A stretch of DNA of 64,000 nucleotides from Nonomuraea jabiensis (GTDB lineage Bacteria; Actinomycetota; Actinomycetes; Streptosporangiales; Streptosporangiaceae), in assembly GCF_014204795.1 (NCBI RefSeq), contig NZ_JACHMB010000001.1, positions 3,100,001-3,164,000 of the forward strand. Reading direction: 5' to 3'. Of the stretch, positions 1 to 7,626 are shown piece after piece (the stretch's first letter is position 1; the number at the start of each line of letters is the position of its first letter). The translations under genes were made by a program, and so were the position numbers. Under the pieces are notes generated by a model. It did not search any database. It had not been told where the DNA came from and saw nothing but the letters and a program-made list of their open reading frames with translations.

Positions 1-531
1 TACCTCGACGGCGCGATCATGGCCGTCCCCGCCGAGATCGGGGCGGACGCCGTCATCACCTACAGCGGGCCGCGGTCGGCCTTCGAGCTGTACGAGCCCG
101 CGCTGAGGAGCCTCGGTTCGGGAACGACGTACCTTGGCGACGACCACACCCTGTCGGCGCTGCACGAGATGGCCGTGCTGAGCCTGATGTGGAACGTCCT
201 GAACGGATTCCTGCAGGGTGCCGCCCTGCTCGGCGCGGCGGGGGTGCGGGCCGGAGCGTTCGCCCCGCTCGCGGGCAAGGGGATCGAGATCGTGAACGGC
301 TGGCTGGCGGACTACGCCGAGCAGGTCGACAATGGCGCGTACCCGGCCCTGGACTCCACGATCGACACCCACCTGGCCGCGATGGACCACCTCATCCACG
401 AAAGCGAGTCGCTCGGTGTCAGCGCCGAGCTCCCGAGGTTCATCAAGGCCCTGACCGACCGGGCCGTGGCCGACGGGCGCGGTGGCGACGGCTACGCGGC
501 GATGGTCGAGCAGTTCCGCAAGCCGTCATGA
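1..531 (+). CDS. NAD(P)-dependent imine-reductase-like oxidoreductase, C-terminal part
   Basis: The gene is cut by the left edge of the window; an in-frame reading runs from base 1 and the ATG at 19 is internal. The first residues read YLDGAIMAVP, which matches the linker between the Rossmann domain and the helical dimerisation domain of imine reductases and beta-hydroxyacid dehydrogenases. The remaining 177 residues are mostly helical, as expected for the IRED C-terminal domain that forms the active-site cleft by domain swapping. The stop overlaps the ATG of the next gene by 4 nt (ATGA), so the two are probably co-transcribed. Substrate cannot be deduced because the cofactor-binding half is missing. 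Confidence 0.75.
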   Translation, partial: YLDGAIMAVPAEIGADAVITYSGPRSAFELYEPALRSLGSGTTYLGDDHTLSALHEMAVLSLMWNVLNGFLQGAALLGAAGVRAGAFAPLAGKGIEIVNGWLADYAEQVDNGAYPALDSTIDTHLAAMDHLIHESESLGVSAELPRFIKALTDRAVADGRGGDGYAAMVEQFRKPS

Positions 532-959
532 CCGCCACCCCGTTCGACCCGCGTACGCTGCTCGCGGAGAGCCGGCTGGGCGTCCTCGCGACGATCAAGT
601 CGGACGGCCGCCCGCAGCTCTCCCCCGTCATGCCCTTCTACGACCGGGAGGCCGAGGTCGTCTACGTCTCGATGACCGAGGGCCGGGCCAAGACGGCGAA
701 CCTGCGCCGGGACCCGCGGGCCGCGCTGGAGGTCACCAGCCCCGACGGCTGGTCCTGGGCCACCGCCGAGGGCGCGGTGACGCTCACGGGGCCGGGCGCC
801 GACCCCCACGGTCCCGAGGTGGAGGCGCTGGTGGACTACTACCGCCGCGCCGCGGGGGAGCATCCGGACTGGGCCGAGTACCGGTCGGTGATGGTGTCCG
901 ACCGCAGGGTGCTCATGACGATGCGGGTCGAGCACGTGTACGGCGAAAGAGTCCGCTGA
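528..959 (+). CDS. PPOX-class F420/FMN-dependent oxidoreductase
   Basis: A 143-residue single-domain protein of the pyridoxamine-5'-phosphate oxidase-like split-barrel fold. The N-terminus (LLAESRLGVLATIKSDGRPQ) and the following SPVMPFY are typical of actinobacterial PPOX proteins that use F420 or flavin; the segment TAEGAVTLTG lies in the middle of the barrel. The length matches the family. The ATG at 528 overlaps the upstream stop (ATGA) and is the only start that keeps the conserved N-terminus, so translation is probably coupled to the imine-reductase-like gene. Cofactor (F420 versus FMN) and substrate are not determinable from sequence. Confidence 0.85.
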   Translation: MTATPFDPRTLLAESRLGVLATIKSDGRPQLSPVMPFYDREAEVVYVSMTEGRAKTANLRRDPRAALEVTSPDGWSWATAEGAVTLTGPGADPHGPEVEALVDYYRRAAGEHPDWAEYRSVMVSDRRVLMTMRVEHVYGERVR

Positions 960-1024
960 CGGTCGCTGCTCTGGTCCAGGCCCTGCCCCGGCCGAACCGC
1001 CCATGAGCTGCGAGGTCAATCAAA

Positions 1025-1048
1025 GTTGACGCCAGCGATCGCGTCAAC
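1025..1048. promoter_or_regulatory. Inverted repeat upstream of the module A MoxR gene
   Basis: GTTGACGC (1025-1032) and GCGTCAAC (1041-1048) form perfect 8-bp arms around an 8-nt spacer. A third related element, AAGATGACGC (1051-1060), repeats the left arm in direct orientation. The site lies 49 nt before the MoxR start at 1097, in the only real intergenic gap of this region, so it could be an operator for the MoxR-vWA operon. The regulator is unknown. Confidence 0.4.
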
Positions 1049-1096
1049 CTAAGATGACGCTGTCCGGCTGATCCCGTCGCTCCCCTGCGAGGACCC

Positions 1097-2251
1097 ATGA
1101 GCTCTCAGTCAGCAGTGCGCGAGGCCGTCGCGGTCGCGGTCGCCGCGAACCTGCCCGTCATCCTGTGGGGCGCCCCGGGCACCGGGAAGACCTCGTCGGT
1201 GCTCGCGCTCGGCGCGCGGCTCGGCCTGCCCGTCGAGGTCGTCGTCGGGTCGATCCGCGAGCCGAGCGACTTCTCCGGCCTGCCGGTCCTGCGGGACGGC
1301 GGCACCTGGTTCGCCCCGCCCCGGTGGGCCGAGCGGCTGGCCGAGGCGGGCCACGGGCTGCTGTTCCTCGACGAGCTGACCACCGCGCCGCCCGCCGTGC
1401 AGGCCGCCATGCTGCGGGTGGTGCTGGAGCGTACGGTCGGCGACCTCACGCTGCCCGACGAGGTGCGGATCGTGGCCGCGGCCAATCCCCCGGACCAGGC
1501 CGCCGACGGCTGGGACCTGTCCGCGCCGCTGGCCAACCGCCTGATCCACCTGCACTGGCAGGTCGAGGCGGCCGACATCGCCGAGGGCTTCGCCACCGGC
1601 TTCGCGGTGCCCGAGCCGGCGCCCGCGCCGGGCCCCGAAGCGGTCGCCCGGGCTCGCGCGCTGGTCGGCGCCTTCCTGCGGGTACGGCCCGAGCTGGTGC
1701 TCGCGGTGCCGGACGGCCCGGAACGGGCGGGCCGCGGCTGGCCGAGCCCGCGAAGCTGGGAGATGGCGGCCAGAGCGGTCGCCGCCTGCGAACGCGGCCC
1801 GGCGGCCCGGACCTCCGCGGCCTGCGAAGGCGGCATGGCCGCCCGGACCTCCGCCGCCTGTGAAGGCGGCATGGCCGACGGCGAGGTGCTCGCCGAGCTC
1901 GTGCTGGGTGCGGTCGGCGAGGCGGCCGGCTTCGAGCTGATCTCCTGGCTGCGCGACCTCGACCTGCCCGACCCCCAGACCCTGCTGACCGACCCGCACG
2001 CGCCGCTGCCCACCCGGGTCGACCGCCTGTACGCGGTGCTCGGCGCGGTCGTCTCCCACGTGCTGGCCGACGGCAGCCCACAGGCGTGGGAGCAGGCGTG
2101 GACCGTGGTGGCCAGGGTCGCCCGCACCGCGCCCGACGTCGCGGCCGGCGCGGCCAGGTCGCTGGCCAGGGGCCGGCCGGCCGGTGCGGCCCTGCCGCAC
2201 ACCATGCTCGAACTGGCGCCGATCCTGCGTTCGGCGGGTCTGCTGCGATGA
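1097..2251 (+). CDS. MoxR-family AAA+ ATPase, module A
   Basis: A 384-residue AAA+ ATPase. Walker A is WGAPGTGKTS (Lys31); Walker B is LLFLDELTTAP near residue 95; AAANPP fits sensor 1 near residue 134. The string REPSDFSGLP after the first strand is shared with the paralogue at 49407-50615. MoxR ATPases act as chaperone-like remodellers, usually with a vWA protein encoded beside them. Here the next gene encodes that partner and overlaps it by 4 nt (ATGA at 2248). Residues 230-261 carry a 12-residue tandem repeat absent from the paralogue. Family assignment is firm; the target of the complex is unknown. Confidence 0.9.
   Translation: MSSQSAVREAVAVAVAANLPVILWGAPGTGKTSSVLALGARLGLPVEVVVGSIREPSDFSGLPVLRDGGTWFAPPRWAERLAEAGHGLLFLDELTTAPPAVQAAMLRVVLERTVGDLTLPDEVRIVAAANPPDQAADGWDLSAPLANRLIHLHWQVEAADIAEGFATGFAVPEPAPAPGPEAVARARALVGAFLRVRPELVLAVPDGPERAGRGWPSPRSWEMAARAVAACERGPAARTSAACEGGMAARTSAACEGGMADGEVLAELVLGAVGEAAGFELISWLRDLDLPDPQTLLTDPHAPLPTRVDRLYAVLGAVVSHVLADGSPQAWEQAWTVVARVARTAPDVAAGAARSLARGRPAGAALPHTMLELAPILRSAGLLR
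1784..1876 (+). repeat. 36-bp tandem repeat inside the MoxR gene
   Basis: Two full units and a partial third encode ACERGPAARTSA, ACEGGMAARTSA and ACEGGMA. Units begin at 1784, 1820 and 1856. The unit length is a multiple of three, so expansion or contraction would keep the reading frame. The insert sits between the AAA+ lid region and the C-terminal helical part. Confidence 0.8.
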
Positions 2252-3492
2252 CCGAGGGGGCGGAGCTGATCGGGCAGGCGATGGCCCGGTTCGCGGCGGC
2301 CAGGCTGTGGGCCGCGCACCGGGCGCCGTACCTGGCCACCGCGGTGTTCGCGCTGAACCCGGTGGTGCTGGAGCCGTACCTGGACGACAGGACCGGGCGG
2401 CCGGTGCCGGACGCGGAGTTCCGCGCCTTCCCCGCCGACACCCGGTGGAACGTGCACGTGGACACCGGCACCGCGCTGGCCACCCCGGTCGAGGAGATCG
2501 GCTGGTGGCTGCTGCACCAGGTGGGCCACCTCGTACGGGCGCACGCCGAGCGCTCGCCCGCGGCCGAGCCGCACCGCTGGAACCAGGCGGCCGACGCGGA
2601 GATCAACGACGACCTCGAGGCCGAAGGGCTGCCCGGACCGGCCGGCGTGATCTCGCCCGCCGCGCTGGGCCTGCCGCCCAACCGCATGGCCGAGGAGTAC
2701 GTACCGATGCTGGACGTGCTCGACGAGGCCGTCGGCAGGGGCGGCCGGGCGCTGTCGGAGGCCCTCGACTGCGGCAGCGCCGCGGACGGCGTCGGCCGCG
2801 CCTACGAGGGATCGGGCGGCGGGCTCGGTGACCTGGACCGGGAGCTGCTGGAGCGCTCCATCGCCGCCGGCATCCAGGACCGGATCGGCGCCCGCAGCGA
2901 GGTGCCGGCCGGCTGGCGGCGCTGGGCCGAGGAGCGCCTGCGCCCCAAGGTCGACTGGCGGGCGCGGCTCGGTGCGGTGATCCGGCGCGGGCTGAGCTCG
3001 GCGGCCGGCCGGGTCGACTTCAGTTACCGGCGGCCGTCACGGAGGGCGGGCGCCCATCCCGAGATCGTGGCCCCGGCCATGGTCAGGCCGGTGCCCGGCG
3101 TCGCGGTGGTCATCGACACCTCGGGCAGCGTCACAGAGCCGCGGCTCGATCAGCTGCTCACCGAGCTCACCGGCATCCTGGACGGCGTCGCCGGCCCGAA
3201 CCGGCGGCTGCGCGTGATCTGCTGCGACGTGGCGGCTCATCCGGTGCAGGAGGTCCGGCGCGCCGCCGACGTACGGCTGGCCGGTGGCGGTGGCACCGAC
3301 ATGCGGGCCGGGCTGGCCGCCGCGACGGCGCTGCGCCCCCGGCCGGACGTGGTGATCGTGCTGACCGACGGGCAGACCCCCTGGCCGGAGCGCCGGGTCG
3401 CGGCCGACGTCGTGGTCTGCCTGATCGGCGAGGACGGGCACGCCCCGGAATGGGCGGCCGCTGTGCGCGTACCCAAGGAGGATCGATCATGA
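2248..3492 (+). CDS. vWA-domain protein with degenerate zincin-like N-terminus, module A
   Basis: A 414-residue protein with the two-part layout of MoxR-associated DUF2201-type vWA proteins. The N-terminal half is putative-metallopeptidase-like: HQVGH at residues 90-94, then NQAADAEINDD. The C-terminal half is a vWA domain with a MIDAS: DTSGS, GGTD and LTDGQTPWP. In the paralogue at 48196-49407 the first motif is a proper HEVSH; here the glutamate is Gln, so peptidase activity is doubtful, while the MIDAS looks intact. ATG 2248 overlaps the MoxR stop, and the 3' end overlaps the next ATG, giving a tightly coupled three-gene operon. The protein probably works with the MoxR ATPase; the substrate is unknown. 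Confidence 0.88.
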   Translation: MTEGAELIGQAMARFAAARLWAAHRAPYLATAVFALNPVVLEPYLDDRTGRPVPDAEFRAFPADTRWNVHVDTGTALATPVEEIGWWLLHQVGHLVRAHAERSPAAEPHRWNQAADAEINDDLEAEGLPGPAGVISPAALGLPPNRMAEEYVPMLDVLDEAVGRGGRALSEALDCGSAADGVGRAYEGSGGGLGDLDRELLERSIAAGIQDRIGARSEVPAGWRRWAEERLRPKVDWRARLGAVIRRGLSSAAGRVDFSYRRPSRRAGAHPEIVAPAMVRPVPGVAVVIDTSGSVTEPRLDQLLTELTGILDGVAGPNRRLRVICCDVAAHPVQEVRRAADVRLAGGGGTDMRAGLAAATALRPRPDVVIVLTDGQTPWPERRVAADVVVCLIGEDGHAPEWAAAVRVPKEDRS

Positions 3493-4217
3493 TCGTGGCA
3501 TTCCCCGACGACTCGGAGCCGCGTCCCGAGCCGCTGCACGCCTGGCAGGAGAGCGGCTTCACCGTCGCCGAGGCCCGCGGCTGGATCAAGGAGGGCTTCC
3601 GGCTCCCGCAGGCACGGCGGTGGCGCGAGTCGGGTGTCTGCGCAGCCGACCAGGCGCGGCAGTGGCGCACCGCGGGCGCGACGCCGTACACGGTGGACGT
3701 CTGCCTGCGGGCGGGCATGACACCACGGGACGCGGTGCGCTGGCGGGAGCTGGGGCACTCGCTGGAGGAAGCGGCGGATCGGCACCTGGCCGGTGAGAGC
3801 CCGCGACCGAGGCGGTGGCTGCACCGGCTGTTCGGCGGCGACCGGAGCCGGGCCGCCGCCGAGCCCGGCGCGATGCGGGAGCTGCTGCGGGCCGGTGTCG
3901 CGGCCTCGACGGCACGCGGGTTCGCCGACGCGGGCTGGGCCGGTCGCGACGCGGTGGAGTGGGCGCGGCGTGGCGTGGAGCCGACCGACGCCAAGATCTT
4001 CCGCGCGCTGGGCTTCTCCGCGGCCGAGGCGGCGAAGCTGGACGAGGACGCGGTCTCGGTGATGGTCGGGTGGTGGCGTGCCGGAGTGCCGTTCGACGAG
4101 GTCGCGGCCTGGCGGGGCGCGGGTTTCCGGCCCGGCGAGGCGGTCGCGCTGCGCGCGGACGGGACCGGCGTGGAGCAGGCGAAGATCCTGCGGGCCCTCA
4201 CCGAAGGGGCAGAATGA
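3489..4217 (+). CDS. Helical-repeat protein with about 14-residue W-G-A units, module A
   Basis: I do not recognise a named family. The 242-residue protein is built of short units with consensus W-x3-G-[FVA]-x4-[EQ]-A, for example LHAWQESGFTVAEA, RGWIKEGFRLPQA, RRWRESGVCAADQA and RQWRTAGATP. About six units precede a basic linker (residues 98-110, RPRRWLHRLFGG) and a more divergent set follows it. There is no signal peptide or membrane segment. ATG 3489 has a strong AAGGAGG 8 nt upstream and overlaps the vWA stop (ATGA). The gene belongs to the MoxR-vWA operon and may supply a scaffold or target-recognition subunit; that role is inference. Confidence 0.8.
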   Translation: MIVAFPDDSEPRPEPLHAWQESGFTVAEARGWIKEGFRLPQARRWRESGVCAADQARQWRTAGATPYTVDVCLRAGMTPRDAVRWRELGHSLEEAADRHLAGESPRPRRWLHRLFGGDRSRAAAEPGAMRELLRAGVAASTARGFADAGWAGRDAVEWARRGVEPTDAKIFRALGFSAAEAAKLDEDAVSVMVGWWRAGVPFDEVAAWRGAGFRPGEAVALRADGTGVEQAKILRALTEGAE

Positions 4218-4221
4218 GCCG

Positions 4222-4698
4222 GTGACCAGTCCCATCGAGGCGCCCGCGCTCGTCCTCGTCCCGTTGCGTCCGGAGCACGCCGACGAGATGGCCGTCGTGC
4301 TGTCGGACCCGCAGCTGCACGCGTTCACCGGCGGCGCCCCGCTCACCGCGCCGGAGCTGCGCGCCCGCTACGAGCGGCTGGTCGCCGGGCCGCCCGGCTG
4401 GCGCAACTGGGTGATCCGGTCGCGGGAGGAAGAGCGGCTGGTCGGGTACGTGCAGGCCACGATCGACGGCCGGACCGCCGAGATCGCCTGGGTGATCGGC
4501 ACGCCGTGGCAGGGCCGCGGCCTGGCCACCGCGGCCGCCCGCGCCCTGGTCGACCGGCTCGTGAGCGAGGGGATCGACACCATCGTCGCCCACATCCACC
4601 CCGACCACGCCGCCTCGGCCGCCGTCGCCACGGCGGCCGGCCTGCGCCCCACCGACCGGTGGTACGAGGGGGAGGTCCGCTGGGAACGTACCGTCTGA
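4222..4698 (+). CDS. GNAT-family N-acetyltransferase
   Basis: A 158-residue acyl-CoA-dependent acetyltransferase. The acetyl-CoA-binding motif A is visible as IAWVIGTPWQGRGLATAAA, with the Q/RxxGxG/A pattern WQGRGLA, followed by a motif B-like segment AASAAVATAAGLRPT. The opening LVLVPLRPEHADEM is typical of RimJ/RimL-like members. The GTG at 4222 is chosen because it begins just after the upstream stop (4217) and leaves a normal-length domain. It is close enough to be part of the module A transcript, but the family is too common to infer a joint function. Acceptor substrate unknown. Confidence 0.85.
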   Translation: MTSPIEAPALVLVPLRPEHADEMAVVLSDPQLHAFTGGAPLTAPELRARYERLVAGPPGWRNWVIRSREEERLVGYVQATIDGRTAEIAWVIGTPWQGRGLATAAARALVDRLVSEGIDTIVAHIHPDHAASAAVATAAGLRPTDRWYEGEVRWERTV

Positions 4699-4763
4699 TC
4701 CGCGAAGATCCCCTACCCTTGGGGGAACTTGATCCCAAGGGTCTGACGTCGGGGTGTTGAATC

Positions 4764-6146
4764 GTGGTCACGCACGAAGAGATGGTCGAGGCTTTCGGTG
4801 ACGAGGGCCTGCTGCTGATGGACGTCGAACAGTGCCGCGAGAAGGGGCTGTCGGAGGCGGACGTCCGGATCCTGTCCGAGGTCGGGCTGCCGGTACGCGC
4901 GGACCAGGCGTTCACCACCTTCCTCGCCGACGAACCGCGGGTGGGCTCCCTCGTCGTGTTCAGGACGCCGGGCGGGGACCTCAACGTCCTCACGCTCGGC
5001 GGCACGTCGGGAGACTCGGGCATGCGCTACTTCCTCGACATCCGCAGCGGCGTCGTCGGCCTGCTCTCGATGGACGAGACGCCGCAGGCGGAGAAGGTCA
5101 ACAGCTCTCTGGCGAACTTCGTCGAGTTCCTCTACCGGCTCAGGCTGCGCCAGCAGGCGTTGAACGGCGAGTCCCCGGAGGCCGGCAAGGAGTACACGGA
5201 GAAGCTGTGGCTCTCGCTCAAGGAGCTGGATCCGGACGCCTTCGACGACGCCGAGGCCTGGTGGTCGATGGTGATGGACACCCTGATGAGCCGGAACCTC
5301 ATCTCCGAGACCCGCGCCTTCCTCGAACAGCGCCGCGCCGAGGTCGCCGACACGCTGTCCAAGCTGATCGAGTTCGAGGAGGCCGTCGCGCCGCGCGGCA
5401 CGCAGCGCGAGGGTTTCGACCGGGCTCTCAGCCGGCTGGAGCACGAGGGCTGGCAGATCGTCGACGCCAAACGGTTCGCCTCCGACACCGGGACCAGCGG
5501 CCTGCTGAGCCCGTGCGCCGACCACTTCACCCCGGACGGCGCGCTGGCCGACGACGTGCCGCTCGCGTGGCGGGGCGGGCTGCCCTCCAACATCCAGGCG
5601 GCGTTCGCCCGTGAGGGTCTCGTGGTCTCCGTTCCCGGGCAGGCGGGTCAGGACGACGACTACGACGCGCTGCTGGAGATGGACGCCGACGAGCTGGCCG
5701 AGCACGGCGACGCCCTGATGGATTCGGTCATCGCCTCGGTCCACGGCTTGAAGAAGCCGGAGGAAGGGGTGGTGACCTGCCTGGCCGCCGACCGGTCGTC
5801 CGACCTGTGCCGGATCTCGGCGGCCTTCGACCGGCTGGCCGCGCACGGCTACCTCGCCGAACCCGACCTGTGGCCGACCGCGTCCGGCGCCTGGCAGCAG
5901 GTCCACGAGGCGGCCGCCGCCGCCGGGCAACCGCCGAGGGCCGTCTTCTGGACGACGCAGTCGCACACGGCGAGCTTCGACGCCTACGGGGACCTGGTGG
6001 ACGAGCTCGTCCTGCAGTGGGCCGGCGATCCGGAGCTGATCGCGCAGGCGCTGGCCGGCACCGGGCTCGAGGTGGAGGTTCCCGAGCACGAGAGCACCGC
6101 GTTCCTCCTCCGCCCGGCCTCGAAGGGGCGTTTCGAAGTTTCTTGA
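4764..6146 (+). CDS. SUKH-4 family protein with long C-terminal extension
   Basis: A 460-residue protein. Residues 10-120 match the SUKH-4 immunity fold: GLPVRADQAFTTFLADEP, then GGTSGDSGMRYFLDIRSG, ending NFVEFLYRLRL. SUKH proteins usually neutralise polymorphic toxins and are 170-200 residues long. Here some 340 further residues follow, including a glutamate-rich helical stretch (SKLIEFEEAVAPRGTQREGF) and a last domain around residues 320-440 that I cannot name. No toxin gene is adjacent. GTG 4764 is taken because it keeps the hydrophobic start of the fold. It could be a fused double immunity protein or a housekeeping SUKH relative. Confidence 0.7.
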   Translation: MVTHEEMVEAFGDEGLLLMDVEQCREKGLSEADVRILSEVGLPVRADQAFTTFLADEPRVGSLVVFRTPGGDLNVLTLGGTSGDSGMRYFLDIRSGVVGLLSMDETPQAEKVNSSLANFVEFLYRLRLRQQALNGESPEAGKEYTEKLWLSLKELDPDAFDDAEAWWSMVMDTLMSRNLISETRAFLEQRRAEVADTLSKLIEFEEAVAPRGTQREGFDRALSRLEHEGWQIVDAKRFASDTGTSGLLSPCADHFTPDGALADDVPLAWRGGLPSNIQAAFAREGLVVSVPGQAGQDDDYDALLEMDADELAEHGDALMDSVIASVHGLKKPEEGVVTCLAADRSSDLCRISAAFDRLAAHGYLAEPDLWPTASGAWQQVHEAAAAAGQPPRAVFWTTQSHTASFDAYGDLVDELVLQWAGDPELIAQALAGTGLEVEVPEHESTAFLLRPASKGRFEVS

Positions 6147-6179
6147 TGTGAGCCGTCGCGCCTCCGGGGGCTCTGTACC

Positions 6180-6914
6180 GTGCTGCCGGTGAAGATCCAG
6201 AAGATGGGAACGCGGCCGTGGCTCGCCGCCGGCGCGGCGATGATCACGGTGCTCGCGGGGGTGGCGGGTCCGGCCCGGGCGGGGGAGAACTACGGGCAGT
6301 ACTCCCGGTTCGCCGACCGCAGCGCCGGCCAGTACTGGTCCGATGGGCAGGCGGCCGGGCAGTGGACCTGGAAGCCCCTGTCGTCCACGACCTCGGAGAT
6401 CAGCTGGGGCGATCCGAAGAAGTGGCCGCCGGACTACGCGGAGAAGTTCGTGCGCGACGGCGACTGGCTGACGCTGGACGGGTGGCGGGGGAACGGCACG
6501 TACTACACCGTCAGGGTGACCAAGGAGCAGATCGGGGACGCCAAGTGCGAAAATCTGCGGACGTTCGCCACATCGGGGCCGCAGCACTACGTGAAGTGGG
6601 ACATTCCCTCGCAGGGGTACTGCCTCAAGGCGTGGGGGACCATCACCGAGAAGTCGTCGGGCAAGGTCATCGACTTCGGCCACACCCAGATCTGGTCGCC
6701 GCCCGCGCCCTGCTCGAACCAGTACCTGAGCGGGAAGACCTGCATCAAGCAGTGGGAATCCTGGTGGGACAACAAGGACACCCCCGGTAAGCCGATCACC
6801 AGGAAGCTGGACCGGGACCAGTACATCGCCCGCGGCCTTGGCATGGCGTTCAAGATCCAGCAGTATTTCCCGAAGGACTGGAAGTCGGAAGCGCGCTCCT
6901 ACTGGACCTGGTGA
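6180..6914 (+). CDS. Secreted protein of unknown function
   Basis: A 244-residue protein with a clear Sec signal peptide: basic start, hydrophobic core around WLAAGAAMITVLAGVAG, and a likely cleavage after Ala34 (ARA/GENYG). The mature part is rich in Trp, Tyr and Gly, ends in SYWTW, and contains four cysteines (DAKCENL, QGYCLKA, APCSNQ, KTCIKQ) that could form two disulfides outside the cell. No catalytic motif is visible. GTG 6180 is the first start giving a normal signal peptide. Its stop lies 3 nt before the next ATG, so it is probably co-transcribed with the P-loop gene. Confidence 0.7.
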   Translation: MLPVKIQKMGTRPWLAAGAAMITVLAGVAGPARAGENYGQYSRFADRSAGQYWSDGQAAGQWTWKPLSSTTSEISWGDPKKWPPDYAEKFVRDGDWLTLDGWRGNGTYYTVRVTKEQIGDAKCENLRTFATSGPQHYVKWDIPSQGYCLKAWGTITEKSSGKVIDFGHTQIWSPPAPCSNQYLSGKTCIKQWESWWDNKDTPGKPITRKLDRDQYIARGLGMAFKIQQYFPKDWKSEARSYWTW

Positions 6915-6917
6915 TCC

Positions 6918-7430
6918 ATGATCGTATGGCTGAACGGGACGTTCGGCGCGGGTAAGACGAGCACCGCGAGGGAGCTCCTCCCGCTCGTCGCCGGTGCTCG
7001 CTACTTCGATCCCGAGCAGGTCGGCTCCATGCTGCGGACCGTTTCCGACCTTCCGGGCGTCGGGGACTTCCAGCACTGGACGCCGTGGCGGGGCCTCGTC
7101 GTGGACACCGCGGCGCGGCTGCTCGACTACGTGGGCGGGGCGCTCGTGATGCCGCAGACCGTCCTGGTCGAGCAGTACTGGCGGGAGATCAGCGCCGGCC
7201 TGCGGGAGGCCGGCATCCCCGTGCACCACTTCGTGCTCCACGCCGACCAGGAGACCCTGACCCGCCGGATCGAGGCCGCCGACGACGTGTGGGCCCGGGA
7301 ATGGCGGCTGGAGCACCTGCCGGCGTACGCGGACGCCTTCCCCTGGCTCAGCCGCGAAGGCCAGGTCGTCGACACGACCGACGGGTCGCCCGCCGAGGTG
7401 GCCAGGAAGATCGTGAAGCGGCTCGGCTGA
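6918..7430 (+). CDS. TmrB-like P-loop ATP-binding protein
   Basis: A 170-residue P-loop protein. MIVWLNGTFGAGKTSTAREL carries the Walker A lysine at residue 14, followed by ARYFDPEQVGSMLR. This opening is characteristic of the Bacillus TmrB family (tunicamycin-resistance ATP-binding proteins) and related small-molecule kinases. LTRRIEAADDVWAREWRLEHL fits a lid/arginine-rich segment that would close over the phosphate donor. Length equals the family's usual size. Whether it phosphorylates or sequesters a drug cannot be read from the sequence. It follows the secreted protein gene by 3 nt. Confidence 0.85.
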   Translation: MIVWLNGTFGAGKTSTARELLPLVAGARYFDPEQVGSMLRTVSDLPGVGDFQHWTPWRGLVVDTAARLLDYVGGALVMPQTVLVEQYWREISAGLREAGIPVHHFVLHADQETLTRRIEAADDVWAREWRLEHLPAYADAFPWLSREGQVVDTTDGSPAEVARKIVKRLG

Positions 7431-7597
7431 GGGTGTTCATCCACAGGTGTGTGCCCAGGCCGGTGGACAGCCGGGCCAAGGTGGTCGCGGGCTGTGGTAT
7501 TGCGACGCCAGGCCCTGATTCTCCAGCGTTCCGGCCCTGCCGGGGCGTCGGGGGCGGGTGCTTCCGCCACCCCTGGTGAGGGCCGGTACGGGCATGG

Positions 7598-7626
7598 TTA
7601 TCCACAGGACGACCCGGTTATCCACA
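7598..7626. other. Pair of DnaA-box-like 9-mers
   Basis: TTATCCACA occurs twice in the same orientation (7598-7606 and 7618-7626), 20 bp apart start to start, and a related TCATCCACA lies near 7438. TTATCCACA is the Escherichia coli DnaA-box consensus; actinomycetes favour TTGTCCACA. Both copies overlap the last codons of the MFS gene, so they may simply reflect its C-terminal coding sequence. Confidence 0.3.

Noticed and set aside
1784..1876. CRISPR-like short repeats
   Set aside because: The repeat is contiguous, has no spacers and is translated in frame inside the ATPase. No CRISPR array or cas gene was seen anywhere in the window.
4713..7316. An 867-codon minus-strand open frame
   Set aside because: It lies opposite the SUKH-4, secreted-protein and TmrB-like genes and has the composition of an antisense shadow.
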